Shown here: positions 22,890 to 34,312 of the stretch, piece by piece | How positions within the stretch are numbered: position 1 is the first letter of the stretch | How the letters are laid out: each line of letters opens with the position of its first letter | Assembly (NCBI GenBank): GCA_017654935.2 | Contig: CM065682.1 | Coordinates: 44,979,286 to 45,043,285 of the forward strand | DNA length: 64,000 bases | Direction of reading: 5' to 3' | Origin: Phymorhynchus buccinoides | Taxonomy: Eukaryota; Mollusca; Gastropoda; Neogastropoda; Raphitomidae | Translations under genes and position numbers: made by a program | The notes under the pieces: model-generated | Told to the model about the DNA's origin: nothing | The model's input: only the letters and a program-made list of their open reading frames with translations | Database searches by the model: none

Positions 22890-23320
22890 ATTTTCATAAG
22901 ATTTTTACTAGTTCTGGTTTAACTTTGTGCTGGTTTGCTTTTATTGTGGATTTTCGATTTGGTGCAAAGAAGACACCATTCTCTTGTAGAATGTCTTCTT
23001 GCTCAAGTTGACATCCATTGGACAGTCAAATTGCAGGCCGATTATGCAAACTGATGAGATCTTCATAGATCGAAACAGCAGTCTTTGCATAAGGCACTGT
23101 CCCTCCCCCATTGGAAGAAAGAGTAAATCAGCATTTCTTTTTTTTGAGAACACAGAACATTTCATAAAGTTAACGTTAACTGGTTTTGTTTCTGAGGTTC
23201 ACAAATACAGACATTTGACACAGAAAAGTTTCATCAATTCGGCATTTCAAATGCACCAACTTTTCAGTCCTTCAGAGTTGTGTGGAGTGGGAAGTTTGAC
23301 TGTGCGGCTGTTATCTTTTG

Positions 23321-23353
<33 letters not shown>

Positions 23354-23411
23354 AGATTTTTCTATTTCTGGGTTAACTTTGTGCTGGTTTGCTTGATGAA
23401 ACTTTTCTTTG

Positions 23412-23471
<60 letters not shown>

Positions 23472-24110
23472 AAAGATACAGAAAAAGATAACAGCCGCAC
23501 AAGCCAAACTTCCCACTCCACACAACTCTGTAGGACTAAAAAGTTGCATTTGAAATGCCGAATTGATGACACTTTTCTGTATCTAATGTATGAATTTGTG
23601 AACTTCAGAAACAGTTAACGTTATAAAATATTCTGTGTTCCTTTATAAAAAAAAATAAAAAATATATATTTTTTATTAATAAAAAATAAAAATAAAAATA
23701 ATGTGCTGATTTACTTTTTCTCCCAATGGGGGAGATAGACAGTGCCTATGCAAAGACAGCTGTTTCGTCTTTGAGAAAGACTCTTCAGTCTGCATATCGG
23801 CCTGCAAAGAATGTCCACAGTGAACATTCAAACTGAGCCAAGAGAAAGGTTGTCCTCTTTGCACCAGATTGAAAGTCCACAATAAAAGCAAACCAGCACA
23901 AAGTTAAACCAGAAAAAGTTATAAAAATCTTATGTAAAATGAACAAAATAATAATGTTCTGAAATTTTAATTTCAAAAAACCTAATAGACCTGACTAAAG
24001 AGGGCAAACTACTGAGGTGATATCCAAATTAAGGATAAAAAATAGTAGTATGCTATGGTGGAGGCAAAACGTTGGAAGCCATCCTAGGGATCTGCCAGTC
24101 AGGATGTCCT
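22890..24110. repeat. Nested and rearranged copies of the foldback element
   Basis: The centre module recurs at 22912-23130 (direct) and 23700-23915 (inverted). Arms recur at about 23195-23325 and 23480-23610. A (TA)n tract lies at 23418-23464 and a (CT)n at 23324-23343. The many changes of orientation show repeated insertion and recombination. Confidence 0.7.
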
Positions 24111-24121
24111 CTAAGAGTAAA

Positions 24122-24367
24122 AATATAGTTAAGAAATAAATCCTATAGACCAACGATCACCATCAGATGGTGAGCTGTGCAGGACAGATGAATCAAATAA
24201 TACAGAAAAAGATAACAGCCGCAAAAGCCAAACTTGGTGTTGTGTGGAGTGGGAAGTTTGGCTTGTGCGGCTGTTATCTTTTTCTGTATTATTTGATTCA
24301 TTTGTCCTGCACAGCTCACCATCTGATGGTGATCGTTGGTCTATAGGATTTATTTCTTAACTATATA
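24122..24367. repeat. Near-perfect palindrome made of two foldback arms
   Basis: The arms, about 110 bp each, are separated by a spacer of about 18 bp (GGTGTTGTGTGGAGTGGG). I found a single mismatch in the part compared (ACAGATGAATC against ACAAATGAATC) and a small A indel near the centre. It could extrude a cruciform. Confidence 0.85.
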
Positions 24368-24429
24368 TAACTATATATAAACGTACAAGAATTGAAGAAG
24401 AAAAAACAACCACACCATTAAACTTTCCT

Positions 24430-24845
24430 CTTATATACATAGTTTGCTTGAATAAAACTTTTTTTGTGTGTCCAATATTTAAGTTTGTGAACCTAAGAAA
24501 GAAACTGAATAACTTTAATTTTAACTTTACAATTTATTCTGTGTTCTGAAAATAATAAAAGAAAATAATGTGCTGATTTACTTTTTCTCCCAATGGGGGA
24601 GATAGACAATGCCTATGCAAAGACAGCTGTTTCGTCTTTGAGAAAGACTCTGCAGTCTGCATATATATATACAATACGAACTCGAACACTTCTTTGTAAG
24701 GACAATACAACACAGTGCAATATATATATAGTTTGCTTTGATAAAGCTTTTCTGTGTCCAATGTCTTTATTTGTGAACCTCAGAAACAAAACCAGTTAAT
24801 GTTAACTTTGAGTAATGTTCGTGTTCAAAAAAAAAAAAAAAAATG
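24430..24845. repeat. Partial foldback copy ending in poly-A against UGT B
   Basis: The inverted centre module at 24565-24665 is interrupted by satellite sequence, then an arm piece (GTGAACCTCAGAAAC) follows. An A run at about 24828-24843 abuts the broken 3' side of UGT B. Confidence 0.65.
24676..24719. repeat. Isolated monomer of the 35-bp satellite
   Basis: AATACGAACTCGAACACTTC, then TTTGTAAGGACAATACAACA and CAGTGCA, sits between two TATATATA runs. It is the same sequence as monomers of the array 2 kb downstream. Confidence 0.85.
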
Positions 24846-25671
24846 GTAGAGGTGGTAGGTAGAGGTTTGACTTTATCTGCCACTGTTCCCCCGATCAGTT
24901 TGACGTTGGGCAGAGTTGGTCTTGGGTAATCCAAAATATGGTCCATCTCCACCAGCCATAGCTCAACCCGCGCCAGCAGGTCACTGTTAGAAATGTAGGG
25001 CATTTATGGGGCGTAAATGGATACTGCATCTCTGGGCATGAACGGATCGTCAACAAAGAGCAGTGAATGTATAAACATGTTCGTCACTCTCTCAACGAAT
25101 GTCATGTCATCAGAGAATGCCCCCAACTGAAAAGCATTTGTAGCTGACGAGTAGGGAATCCTCTTTGCATGAACACTGTACATCGTTCCAGTCATGGCAA
25201 ATTGAACCTGCAGCTTATAAGGAATAATTGCCAAAGCATAAAATAACATAGTCAAGAACAATCAAATCGGGTCCGACATCACGAATGTTCTGTTCAAGAT
25301 CTCTATTTCTTAATACATTGTCGCTGAATGTTATAGCCATGGGTTGTATAACTTGCAGTATTTGGAAGTCAGACATTTCTTTAAAGTACATATTAATACT
25401 TTCGATTGCCTTTTCTTCATTTTGTTGCTTCACCTGATAAGGGATGACAGTGATATTAGACGTGTCTAAAACTCCTCTCCACATGGGCGATTGGCATGGA
25501 AACCCATACTTGATGACCAAGAGTATGGAGTTCTTTTGCGATCTTAATGTGGTCCTTTGTGTAGCTCAAGGACACAGAGGAAATGTGGACCACTCGCTTG
25601 GCATGTATCAACAGGTACTGACTTGACAGTATCAGCATCCATATGGTGACTGTCCACAGTAGCCTCTTCAT
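24846..25671 (-). pseudogene. UGT copy B, truncated UDP-glucuronosyltransferase pseudogene
   Basis: Starts at 25671 with [17 protein letters not shown], downstream of a TTTCAG acceptor. Defects, in order: a 2-bp loss in the GAGAG stretch after AHVER; the same five-base shortfall as copy A after VLDY, which shifts the frame before [14 protein letters not shown] changed to TAA before [10 protein letters not shown] (about 25003); and truncation after ADKVKPLP, where the sequence turns into the poly-A end of a foldback repeat. Everything from the UDP-sugar signature onward is missing. The catalytic His position is Tyr, as in A and D. Its upstream region, including the half-site cluster and the MITE start, matches copies A and D. 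It occupies the same place in the first cassette as copy D in the second. Confidence 0.9.
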
Positions 25672-25689
25672 CTTCTCTGTATTGGCTGA

Positions 25690-25747
25690 AACACACACAC
25701 ACACACACACACACAGAGACACACATCCACACACACACAGACACACA

Positions 25748-25788
<41 letters not shown>

Positions 25789-25825
25789 GCACACACACAG
25801 ACACACACACACACACACACACACG

Positions 25826-25861
<36 letters not shown>
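25690..25861. repeat. (CA)n tract beside the UGT B splice acceptor
   Basis: CA with CAGA interruptions; on the UGT strand it is (TG)n running to GTGTTTCAG. Confidence 0.95.
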
Positions 25862-26147
25862 TGCGGATGCATGAACACATTTTGTAATTCAATCAACCAA
25901 ACAAGTCTGTACCAAAACAAACAGAACTCCTGCCAAGATTGCACAACCCAGTTTTATTCAAAGTAGCCGACTGATCATAAAAATCCAGGTTTTGGCTAGT
26001 GAAAAAGACATTAAAAAAAATAATATTTAAAAGAAACAATATAAAGATAAAGCCATTACCTCCTTGTCGTTGGTGAAATGAAACGAAGAAAGTCTAGAGT
26101 GTGAAGACACTATATCACCAGCCGAGCAGCACATTTTTCCGCTTCAG

Positions 26148-26177
26148 TGACCTTGAACTTTGACCAATGACCTTCAT
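26148..26177 (-). promoter_or_regulatory. Nuclear-receptor half-site cluster upstream of UGT B
   Basis: Same sequence as upstream of copy A: TGGTCAAAGTTCAAGGTCA with a further AGGTCA half-site. It lies about 480 bp before the start codon. The function is inferred, and the gene it would drive is now dead. Confidence 0.35.
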
Positions 26178-26434
26178 GTTCGAACTTGGCCAAGATATCC
26201 TAATTACCTATCCGCTTGCAAAATTCGAGGGTCCTAGGTATCTCCGTTCAAATGCTATCGTGTTAACGTTCATAGTCAGCCAGCCAGCCAGCCACAAACA
26301 AACAGACACCACAGCTTTCGCTTCAGGGTTGCTTAATAATGACAATAGATGCATTAAAAGTGTCTAGCATGGTTGACCTGACAGTCTTCTACGGGGAACT
26401 GAAAATAATAAATTCTTTACTGATGATACTCTAC

Positions 26435-26766
26435 AGGGCCAGACACACCGCTTACGATTCGATCCCAATGCGATCCGATTGTGGCGATGTCTGTGAGTCG
26501 CGATTCACGTGAAATACTTCCGTCTAAAAAATGTTCTATTTTCGCTCACTATACTCAAGCAGACCCCAGTACACGAATCAAATAAATGGTCTGATAAAAA
26601 ACAAATTACAGCTATTTCATCAGATTTGTGTACGGGGCACTACAAAATAGTGAACATAACTAGTGCGATTTCATCAGATCCATGTAGATAGTAGAATTTC
26701 ACAAGAATCGTGCCTCACGATTGTGACATTTACATTGGGATCAAATTGTATGCAGTGTGTATGCCC
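26435..26766. mobile_element. Harbinger-like MITE copy 2, right end lost to satellite
   Basis: The left end AGGGCCAGACACACCGCTTA is intact. The right arm runs to TGTATGCAGTGTGT, and the final ten or so bases are replaced by the first satellite monomer (CTTCTTTGCATGG). Confidence 0.8.
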
Positions 26767-28195
26767 TTCTTTGCATGGACAATACAACACAGTGCGAACA
26801 CTTCTTTGTACAGGCAATACAATACGGGGTCAAACACTTCTTTGTAAGGACAATGCAACACAGTGCGAACACTTCTTTGTACAGGCAATACAATACGGGG
26901 TCAAACACTTCTTTGCATGGACAATACAACACAGTGCGAACACTTCTTTGTACAGGCAATATAATACGAAGTCGAACACTTCTTTGTAAGGACAATACAA
27001 CACAGTGCGAACACTTCTTTGTACAGGCAATATAATACGAAGTCGAACACTTCTTTGCATGGACAATACAACACAGTGCGAACACTTCTTTGCATGGACA
27101 ATACAACACAGTGCAAACACTTCTTTGTACAGGCAATACAATACGAAGTCGAACACTTCTTTGTAAGGACAATACAACACAGTGCGAACACTTCTTTGTA
27201 AGGACAATACAACACAGTGCGAACACTTCTTTGTACAGGCAATACAATACGAAGTCGAACACTTCTTTGTAAGGACAATACAACACAGTGCGAACACTTC
27301 TTTGCAAGGACAATACAACACAGTGCAAACACTTCTTTGTACAGGCAATATAATACGAAGTCGAACACTTCTTTGTAAGGACAATACAACACGGTGCAAA
27401 CACTTCTTTGTAAGGACAATACAATACACAGTGCAAACACTTCTTTGTACAGGCAATACAATACGAAGTCGAACACTTCTTTGCATGGACAATACAACAC
27501 AGTGCGAACACTTCTTTGTAAATATAATACAACACAGTGCAAACACTACTTTGTACAGGCAATACAATACGAAGTCGAACACTTCTTTGTAAGGACAATG
27601 CAACACAGTGCGAACACTTCTTTGTAAATATAATACAACACAGTGCAAACACTACTTTGTACAGGCAATACAATACGAAGTGGAACACTTCTTTGTAAGG
27701 ACAATGCAACACAGTGCGAACACTTCTTTGTAAATATAATACAACACAGTGCAAACACTACTTTGTACAGGCAATACAATACGAAGTCGAACACTTCTTT
27801 GTAAGGACAATGCAACACAGTGCGAACACTTCTTTGTACAGGCAATACAATACGAAGTCGAACACTTCTTTGCATGGACAATACAACACAGTGCGAATAC
27901 TTCTTTGTACAGGCAATACAATACGAAGTGGAACACTTCTTTGTAAGGACAATGCAACACAGTGCGAACACTTCTTTGTAAATATAATACAACACAGTGC
28001 AAACACTACTTTGTACAGGCAATACAATACGAAGTCGAACACTTCTTTGTAAGGACAATGCAACACGGTGCGAACACTTCTTTGTACAGGCAATACAATA
28101 CGAAGTCGAACACTTCTTTGCATGGACAATACAACACAGTGCAAACACTTCTTTGTAAGTACAATACAACACGGTGCGAACACTTCTTTGTACAG
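26767..28195. repeat. Satellite array of 35/36-bp monomers with higher-order structure
   Basis: About 40 monomers. Type A is 35 bp (ACACTTCTTTGTAAGGACAA...CACAGTGCGA) and type B is 36 bp (ACACTTCTTTGTACAGGCAA...ACGAAGTCGA). The first half is mainly an A-B dimer with a 71-bp period. From about 27500 a third type (TTGTAAATATAATACAACAC, followed by ACACTACTTTG) gives an A-C-B trimer of 106 bp, repeated several times. Neither period is a multiple of three, and long frames are open on both strands only because the sequence lacks stops. Confidence 0.95.
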
Positions 28196-28650
28196 ATTAA
28201 TCAGAATACAATAGTACGTACAACGCTAAAGACTTCTTTATTCAGACAAGACGTCGTCTACCGCTTCTTTGATCGGACACTACGATGTCAAACACATCTT
28301 AGTACAGACAAAACCGTGTCTGTCACTTCTTTGTAGAGATAATATATATAATGTTCGTCTTTTCTTTCTTTTCTTGCAGACAATACACCGTCGAACATTT
28401 CTTCATGGCATCAAGCTACAAAGTCGAACGCTTCTTCATGCAGACAACACGACAAACTATTCTTTGTGTATTATGTGCCATACAATCTTGAACACTTCTT
28501 TTGTACAAACATAATGATGTAGAAATGAACAAGAATTGTTCTTTGAATACGAACTAAAACGCTAAACACTCCTTTGTATAGAGAATACCATGGAACACAC
28601 TTTCATACGGACAATAAAACGTAATTTTGAAAACGTCTTCGTGAAAACAA
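28196..28650. repeat. Degenerate edge of the satellite array
   Basis: Units of similar length become steadily less regular (CTTCTTTATTCAGACAAGAC, CGCTTCTTTGATCGGACACT, GTCGAACATTTCTTCATGGC). This is the usual picture at an array edge not homogenised by recombination. Confidence 0.7.
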
Positions 28651-29479
28651 TAATACAAATGAGTCTTTTAAAGACAATCTAAAATGAAGTGATTTCGCTC
28701 AGTATCTTGGTGGCTATCGTTTTTCCATTTTCTTCTTTTTTCGTAAAAAAATGAGTTTTATCCATAGTTAATAATGATAAACAATATTGGAACCCTGACA
28801 TCGCAAAGCTCCACCAGCAGAAAGGCCACTGATGTCAATGCTTGTCTTCTAACAGGCTGTTAAGATATACATATGTTACTTTCCTTTGAGGTTTGCCTTG
28901 CATTTGTTAAGGGACATGACTATAACTTGTGGGAAAACAATAGCATAATGGACAATTTCTCCATCCAAACACGCATTATGAACATAATATACTTATTGTC
29001 TTCAATACAGTTATCACAATCTATCCGTAAAGTCCAAAGCGATTATCATTATACACTAACGAATGGGCCTACATCAAAAGAACATGGATGTTAATTTGCA
29101 TTGAACACAAGGTTGAAGACTCATGATGAATCCCTTATGGCACCTTGAAGAAGCCCATCATTGCAGGGACAAAAAAAGATACTATAGAAATGTACACTTT
29201 TTTAAATTCACATCTGGAGGCGCTCAAGAACTTCGATATGAAGCTCTTATCTTGATCCCTTTCCTTTTCTTCTCACTGCCTCCCCACTTAAGTTACTCAT
29301 AGGTTCCAACCTTGCACTACCTCTCGTCTGATTTCCATCGCCATTTTAAATGGTTGCAGAATAATTAACATGCACCTGTTCATTCATGTTACGTGTGCAT
29401 TCAGCATAATATAGAAATCACTGAAACAGAAACGTTTCTTGTTTTAGGTGTTTGATCACCATGTAGTGTCTTAAACAGT
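28651..29479. other. 3' flank of UGT C
   Basis: No gene. It should contain the 3' UTR of UGT C on the minus strand, but I did not find a convincing polyadenylation signal by eye. Confidence 0.4.
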
Positions 29480-31012
29480 TCAGTCAGCTTTTGGTTTTCG
29501 TTTCCTGCAGCATTTGCAGAGCATTGTCACAGTGCAGTACATTAGGAGGCACGACAGCATCCCCAGAGCAAACACAAAGGCCAACACATCCAGTGCCAGG
29601 AACTGATACAGGGGCATTTTCTGACCGGCATAGCGCATGTACTCCCCGCCATACTGCATCACGTGATCCAGCCATTTGGCGGCTTCCTTCATTGGTGATC
29701 CATACTGTTGACGGAACAGGGTGGACGCTTTGGAAATGGCCAGCTTGTAGCGAGGTTCCTGGGCCACTGTCATGATACGACTGTGCAGTTCTTCAGGGGT
29801 GATGCTACGGATGTCCACAACTTCTCCAAAGCCCTTCCTTCTGATTCTTTCACCATTGTAAGGCTGATCGCCGAAAATAGGCATGCAGAGAATAGGAACT
29901 GCGTGAAAAAGAGCTTCGTATTGTCCATTCTTGCCGCAATGACTAAGGAAAAGCTTAGTATTAGGATGACCCAGCAGGTCGTTCTGAGGCAGCCACTTGG
30001 AGGTCCACACTTTGTCTGGGTCTGGAGAGGTCAGGTTGGATCGGATCACCACTCTGAAGGGAAGGTTGTGAAACACGTGAAACAATTTGTCACTGATCGT
30101 CTTCGGCAGTGCCAGAAGAGTAGTGCCAAATGTCACAATCAAAGCACCTCCTTTGGCACCGTCCATGAAAGCTTGTAGTTTAGGAGGCAGGGGCTTAGCA
30201 TGATCTGTCACAGTTCCCCCAATCAGTTTGACGTTGGGTAGAGTGGGTCTGGGGTAATCCAAAATATGGTCCATCTCCACCAGCCACAGTTCAACCCGAG
30301 CCAACAGATCGCTGTTTGAAATGTAGGGCATTTCTGGGGCGTAAATGGATACAACGTCTCTGTTCATGAAAGGATCGTAAACAAAAAGCATCGCATGCAT
30401 CAACATATTCTTCACCCTCTCGAGGAATGTCATGTTATCAGAATACGTCCCCATCTGAAACGTGTTCACAGCTGACGAGTATGGAATCCTAGCTGCATGC
30501 ACGTCATAGTTTGTCCCCATAAAAACGAAAGGAACCTGCAGCTTGTAGGGAAGAACCGCTAATGTGTAGATAAGTGGTATGTTGTCGATGACAAACAAAT
30601 CCGGTTTGACGTCTCGAATTTTCTGCACAAGATCTCCATCCCGAAGTATGGTATCGCACAGATTTCGAACTAACGGAATCAATGTTTGTATTATGCTATC
30701 CGTTGGAATTCCAGAGAAATACATATCTGCAATCTCCCCTGTACCCTCTTCAGCACTTAGCTCCTTGATATTGTAAGTGATCAGACTGATGTTAGATGTG
30801 TCCAGCACCGCTTTCTGCGAAAGGTGGTAGTCTGGAATGACGATCCACGATTGATGACCAAGAGCCTGAAGTGCTCGTGCCACTTGAATGTGGTACTTGA
30901 TGTGGCTGGTGGAAAAGGCAGGAAACTGGACAACCCTCTTGGCATCCAGCAGCAGGGAATGGCTTGCCAGCATCAGCATCCAGGATGCGGCCACCCACAT
31001 TGTCCCCCTCAT
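29480..31012 (-). CDS. UDP-glucuronosyltransferase (UGT C), intact
   Basis: A single 510-codon exon, the usual UGT length. UGTs sit in the ER membrane with the catalytic domains in the lumen and transfer a sugar from a UDP-sugar to small hydrophobic compounds, for detoxification or hormone clearance. Seen: a signal peptide (1-24, ending LLDA); catalytic His H37 (STSHIKYH, 16 residues before the LGH motif as in mammalian UGTs); candidate acid partner D143 (LFVIDN). The donor-binding signature is [11 protein letters not shown], then H358-C-G-x-N362, E366 and GDQP (381-384). TM helix about 470-498 is followed by a basic tail ending KPKAD, which fits the KxKxx ER-retrieval form. The start was chosen at the ATG 28 bases after a probable acceptor (TGCTGTTTCAG, exon from about 31040), so a 5' non-coding exon is likely. 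The longer upstream frame is only the TG repeat. The acceptor substrate cannot be predicted. Confidence 0.92.
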   Translation of the reverse strand: MRGTMWVAASWMLMLASHSLLLDAKRVVQFPAFSTSHIKYHIQVARALQALGHQSWIVIPDYHLSQKAVLDTSNISLITYNIKELSAEEGTGEIADMYFSGIPTDSIIQTLIPLVRNLCDTILRDGDLVQKIRDVKPDLFVIDNIPLIYTLAVLPYKLQVPFVFMGTNYDVHAARIPYSSAVNTFQMGTYSDNMTFLERVKNMLMHAMLFVYDPFMNRDVVSIYAPEMPYISNSDLLARVELWLVEMDHILDYPRPTLPNVKLIGGTVTDHAKPLPPKLQAFMDGAKGGALIVTFGTTLLALPKTISDKLFHVFHNLPFRVVIRSNLTSPDPDKVWTSKWLPQNDLLGHPNTKLFLSHCGKNGQYEALFHAVPILCMPIFGDQPYNGERIRRKGFGEVVDIRSITPEELHSRIMTVAQEPRYKLAISKASTLFRQQYGSPMKEAAKWLDHVMQYGGEYMRYAGQKMPLYQFLALDVLAFVFALGMLSCLLMYCTVTMLCKCCRKRKPKAD

Positions 31013-31057
31013 CTTCCTGGTGAAGGTTGGATTCCAGCAACTGAAACAGCACGCAAA

Positions 31058-31095
31058 GACACACACACACGCGCGACACACACACACATACGCAT

Positions 31096-31179
<84 letters not shown>

Positions 31180-31237
31180 GCACGCACACGCACGCACGCA
31201 CGCGCACGCACACACGCACGCACACACGCACACACGC

Positions 31238-31290
<53 letters not shown>
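31058..31290. repeat. (CA)n/(GCAC)n tract beside the UGT C splice acceptor
   Basis: About 230 bases of CA and CGCA units. On the UGT strand the (TG)n runs to within about 15 bases of the TTTCAG acceptor. Confidence 0.95.
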
Positions 31291-31291
<1 letters not shown>

Positions 31292-31640
31292 CTGATAAGG
31301 AAAAACGCGTGTACGCAGGGTAAAAATACAGGACACTGAAAATGTGCAAATCTCCGCCATGAAGTTTCGATTCATTCAATGCCAACCGACCACGCGGGCT
31401 TTAGAATAATGATTTGAAAATCCTTATATCTGAATGATAATCCACATTCAAAAGAAAAGAGAGATAGCAAATGGACAGAGAAAAGGGAGAAAGACCCAAA
31501 TATAACACCGGTTGTTAACGATAAAATGAACGATTTTCCCAAAATGAATTCCTAAAAGATAGAGGATGGGTTGTGGAGGGGAACCCGTAAATTTGGACAC
31601 TCAATTCCAAGACCCGTAGCATACTAGACATACGCTCTAA

Positions 31641-31975
31641 AGGGGTCGCTACACAGCATACGATTCGATCCAAATGCGATCCGATCGTGACATTTGTGAG
31701 GCATGATTCTCGTGAAATTCTACTGTCTAAATGAATCTGATGAAATCCCACTAGTTGTGTCCACTATATTGTAGTCTCCCGTACACGAATCTGATGAAAC
31801 ATCTGTATTTTTGCATCAGACATTTGATTTGATTCGTGTATTGGGGTCTGCTTGAGTATAGTGAGCGAAAATAGAATTATTTTCAGACGGAAGTATTTCA
31901 CGTGAATCGCGACTCACAGACATCGTCACAATCGGATCGCATTGGGATCGAATCCTATGCAGTGCAGCGGCCCCT
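31641..31975. mobile_element. Harbinger-like MITE copy 3, complete, with TAA duplication
   Basis: The ends AGGGGTCGCTACACAGCATA and (reverse strand) AGGGGCCGCTGCACTGCATA match at most positions. TAA flanks both sides (31638-31640 and 31976-31978). The length is 335 bp. It is inverted relative to copies 1 and 2. The three-base TAA target is typical of PIF/Harbinger. Confidence 0.85.
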
Positions 31976-31978
31976 TAA

Positions 31979-33280
31979 ACCACTTTATCTCGTTCCTAAT
32001 TTTGACTTGAATGAAAAAGCACCCGTATACAATCGATAATAAATGAATGGAATAAATAAAACATCTGTACATCCAACTGACGATGCCAATTAACACCAAG
32101 ATCAAAATAATTCTTAGAGTGGTACTTTAGGCAGAGGCTCGGGGTACGGGCCCGTATCTCACATTCTCCAGGCTACGGGTACGGCGCTCAATCACGGGAC
32201 GCATAAATTGTGCGCAAATGTCTTCAAAAACTACTAACATTAACTCTAACATGTTCCTAACCCTATCCCTATTCCTTACCAAGATGCATTAAATATACGA
32301 AATAAGAACATGCGTTAATTTTGTTGAAGAAAACATTTACTAGGAAGAGATTATCCCTGAACATAGTCTGAGTGTTGCAAGAATGCCGTACCTCTAGCCA
32401 ATGTGGGTACTTTAAAAACTGATTTAAATACATTCGCAACTTTTTAATTAAGCGAGGGAGAGACGGACACAAAACTAAGAAGACGTTCAGACAAATGAGA
32501 AAGGTTCAAATGTATAATTTACTTGATTAATAATGCTTGTAGTCCTGTTGTCTTCCAAGATTTAATCATGTTCGCTAAAACTTATGACAAGCATTGCAGA
32601 TTCAACTGATAGTATAAGTTAAATCTGCAGTGCGTGTAAGATAAACGTTACGTTAGGGACTATATTTATGTATTAGTGTATATGAATTTTGGGAATTGTA
32701 CTCATTAAAATCCACATAGAAATTGAATAATATTCATACATTTGTTTGATTAGTAATTTGCTACCTTGCGTTATCTCATATAAACCTGACGAAAGCTCTA
32801 TGGGCTGATAGCTTGCTCATCTCTGTCTCTTCCTGAAATGACCACTTTGACCATACCAGGTAACAGTTTACCTTTTTATCTTGTATGAAACTATGATTTA
32901 CGTCATTTTTATTCAGTCAGAAAATAGCAAAATGTATGTACAACTCACCCGCGAACACCCAAGAAAGACAGGCTGATAGGCGCTATGCTACTAGGGCACA
33001 AAGGAACAGGCAGCTCCTTACTTCCAACCATACAAGTTCTATTCACTCGGTGCACCACTAATAGGCTCGCTGATAAAATTCACTTCTGTCAACCTTACTG
33101 CATTGGCAGGGGGCATGACTGTTGACAACAATGGGTAAGAAAGTGTAACAGACGCCACGTTGTTTACAAAAAACAGCAGCGACGTAGTGAATCTACACTG
33201 AGCATTAAAAGAAATGCATTCATTTTTTTCTGACCGTCATTTTCTCCTTTTCCAATGATTACAATTCGGAATGCGTTGAC
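31979..33280. other. Gene-free stretch
   Basis: AT-rich non-coding sequence. I see no gene or clear repeat. Confidence 0.5.
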
Positions 33281-33285
33281 CAATG

Positions 33286-33289
<4 letters not shown>

Positions 33290-33316
<27 letters not shown>

Positions 33317-33384
33317 CGTGCGTGCGCGTGCGTGTGCGTGCGTGCGTGCGTGTGTGTGTGTGTGTGGGTGGGGGGGGGGGGGGT

Positions 33385-33440
<56 letters not shown>

Positions 33441-33490
33441 AGAGAGAGAGACAGAGAGAGAGACACAGAGAGACACAGAGTGTGTGTGTT
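33290..33490. repeat. (TC)n, (GT)n, poly-G and (GA)n mixture
   Basis: Short (CT)n, then a (GT/GC)n tract, a G-rich interruption at about 33367-33383, (GT)n at 33387-33438 and GA-rich units to 33480. Confidence 0.9.
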
Positions 33491-33644
33491 TACAAGTTTA
33501 CATTTCTTGATTAGTGCGTTTGTTTTCTTTTACTTTTTAAATGATCAGACGGACATAAGACTGGCATTAAAAACAAAAAGACAACAAAGGGGGAAAGTGG
33601 ACAGAATCAGAGTCAGCAAGAAGACCAAGAAATTTAAAGAGACA

Positions 33645-33645
<1 letters not shown>

Positions 33646-33692
<47 letters not shown>
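33646..33692. repeat. (GT)n running into a G run of over 30 bases
   Basis: GTGTGTGTGTGTGTG is followed by an unbroken G run from about 33660 to 33692. A natural gene frame is not present here. Confidence 0.9.
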
Positions 33693-33693
<1 letters not shown>

Positions 33694-33905
33694 ACTACGA
33701 ACAAAACAAACACAAGGACAAACAAACCTTTTACAAAAAATATCAGGACAAAGCGACACAAGAGTTCCCAGGGGGAAATGGTGAAGGAGGACACAAAAGA
33801 AGCAACAGAGAGCAGAAGCAAAATAAAGAGAAATGCAACGCCACAAGTTGAAAAACTAGCGCAAAGAAATACGAGTCGGGCTACAAGCGGGTTTAGTACA
33901 ACCCA

Positions 33906-34176
33906 AAAGCCTAATACATGTATAATAACAAAAACTGATACTTCGCAGCCTACCAACCTTGCAAAGAATGAAGCCAACTTTCTTACTTCCCACCTGGAAG
34001 GTGAAAAGGTGGAAGGTGGGAAGTGTTAAGCATGGTAGAAGTAGGCAGTGAGTGAGTTCACAATTACCCCCATATGTAGTGTAGGTGAAAGGGTGGGAGT
34101 ATTAAAAAAAACGGCTTCAGTCAGCTGCGGACTGCGAACTCTTTGTACAAAGTTAGGCTTTTTTGTTACAACCCAC
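33906..34176. mobile_element. MITE-like repeat with AAAGCCTAA ends, inverted copy
   Basis: Ends AAAGCCTAAT and (reverse strand) AAAAGCCTAACT. The interior matches 15762-16015 on the other strand (GGCTTCAGTCAGCTGCGGAC). TACAACCCA stands at both borders, but a related sequence also occurs at the 15.7-kb copy, so it may belong to the element. Confidence 0.65.
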
Positions 34177-34312
34177 AAAGTTTAGAAGGGTTTGGGGCAC
34201 AACTACTCATCAGTCTGAGAGAAACACAGGTGTTGCCTAACATTCCCACGACCTTCATTATGCTCTTAGGTAGAAAGCCTACACAGCTCCACAGGCCCTT
34301 TTAGTGACCGGC

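Noticed and set aside
22220..24799. Several 70-125 codon frames in the foldback region
   Set aside because: The same short peptides recur because the repeat modules recur, and they overlap in opposite orientations. No protein family was recognised.
26741..28336. Long open frames on both strands through the satellite array, up to 337 codons
   Set aside because: The 35/36-bp monomers lack stops in several frames on both strands. The proteins are just the repeat translated, with the same content in three frames, and no start context or codon signal is present.
31013..31375. N-terminal extension of UGT C upstream of the ATG at 31012
   Set aside because: The extension is the translated TG repeat (CVCVCV). 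A splice acceptor and a good signal peptide support the downstream start.
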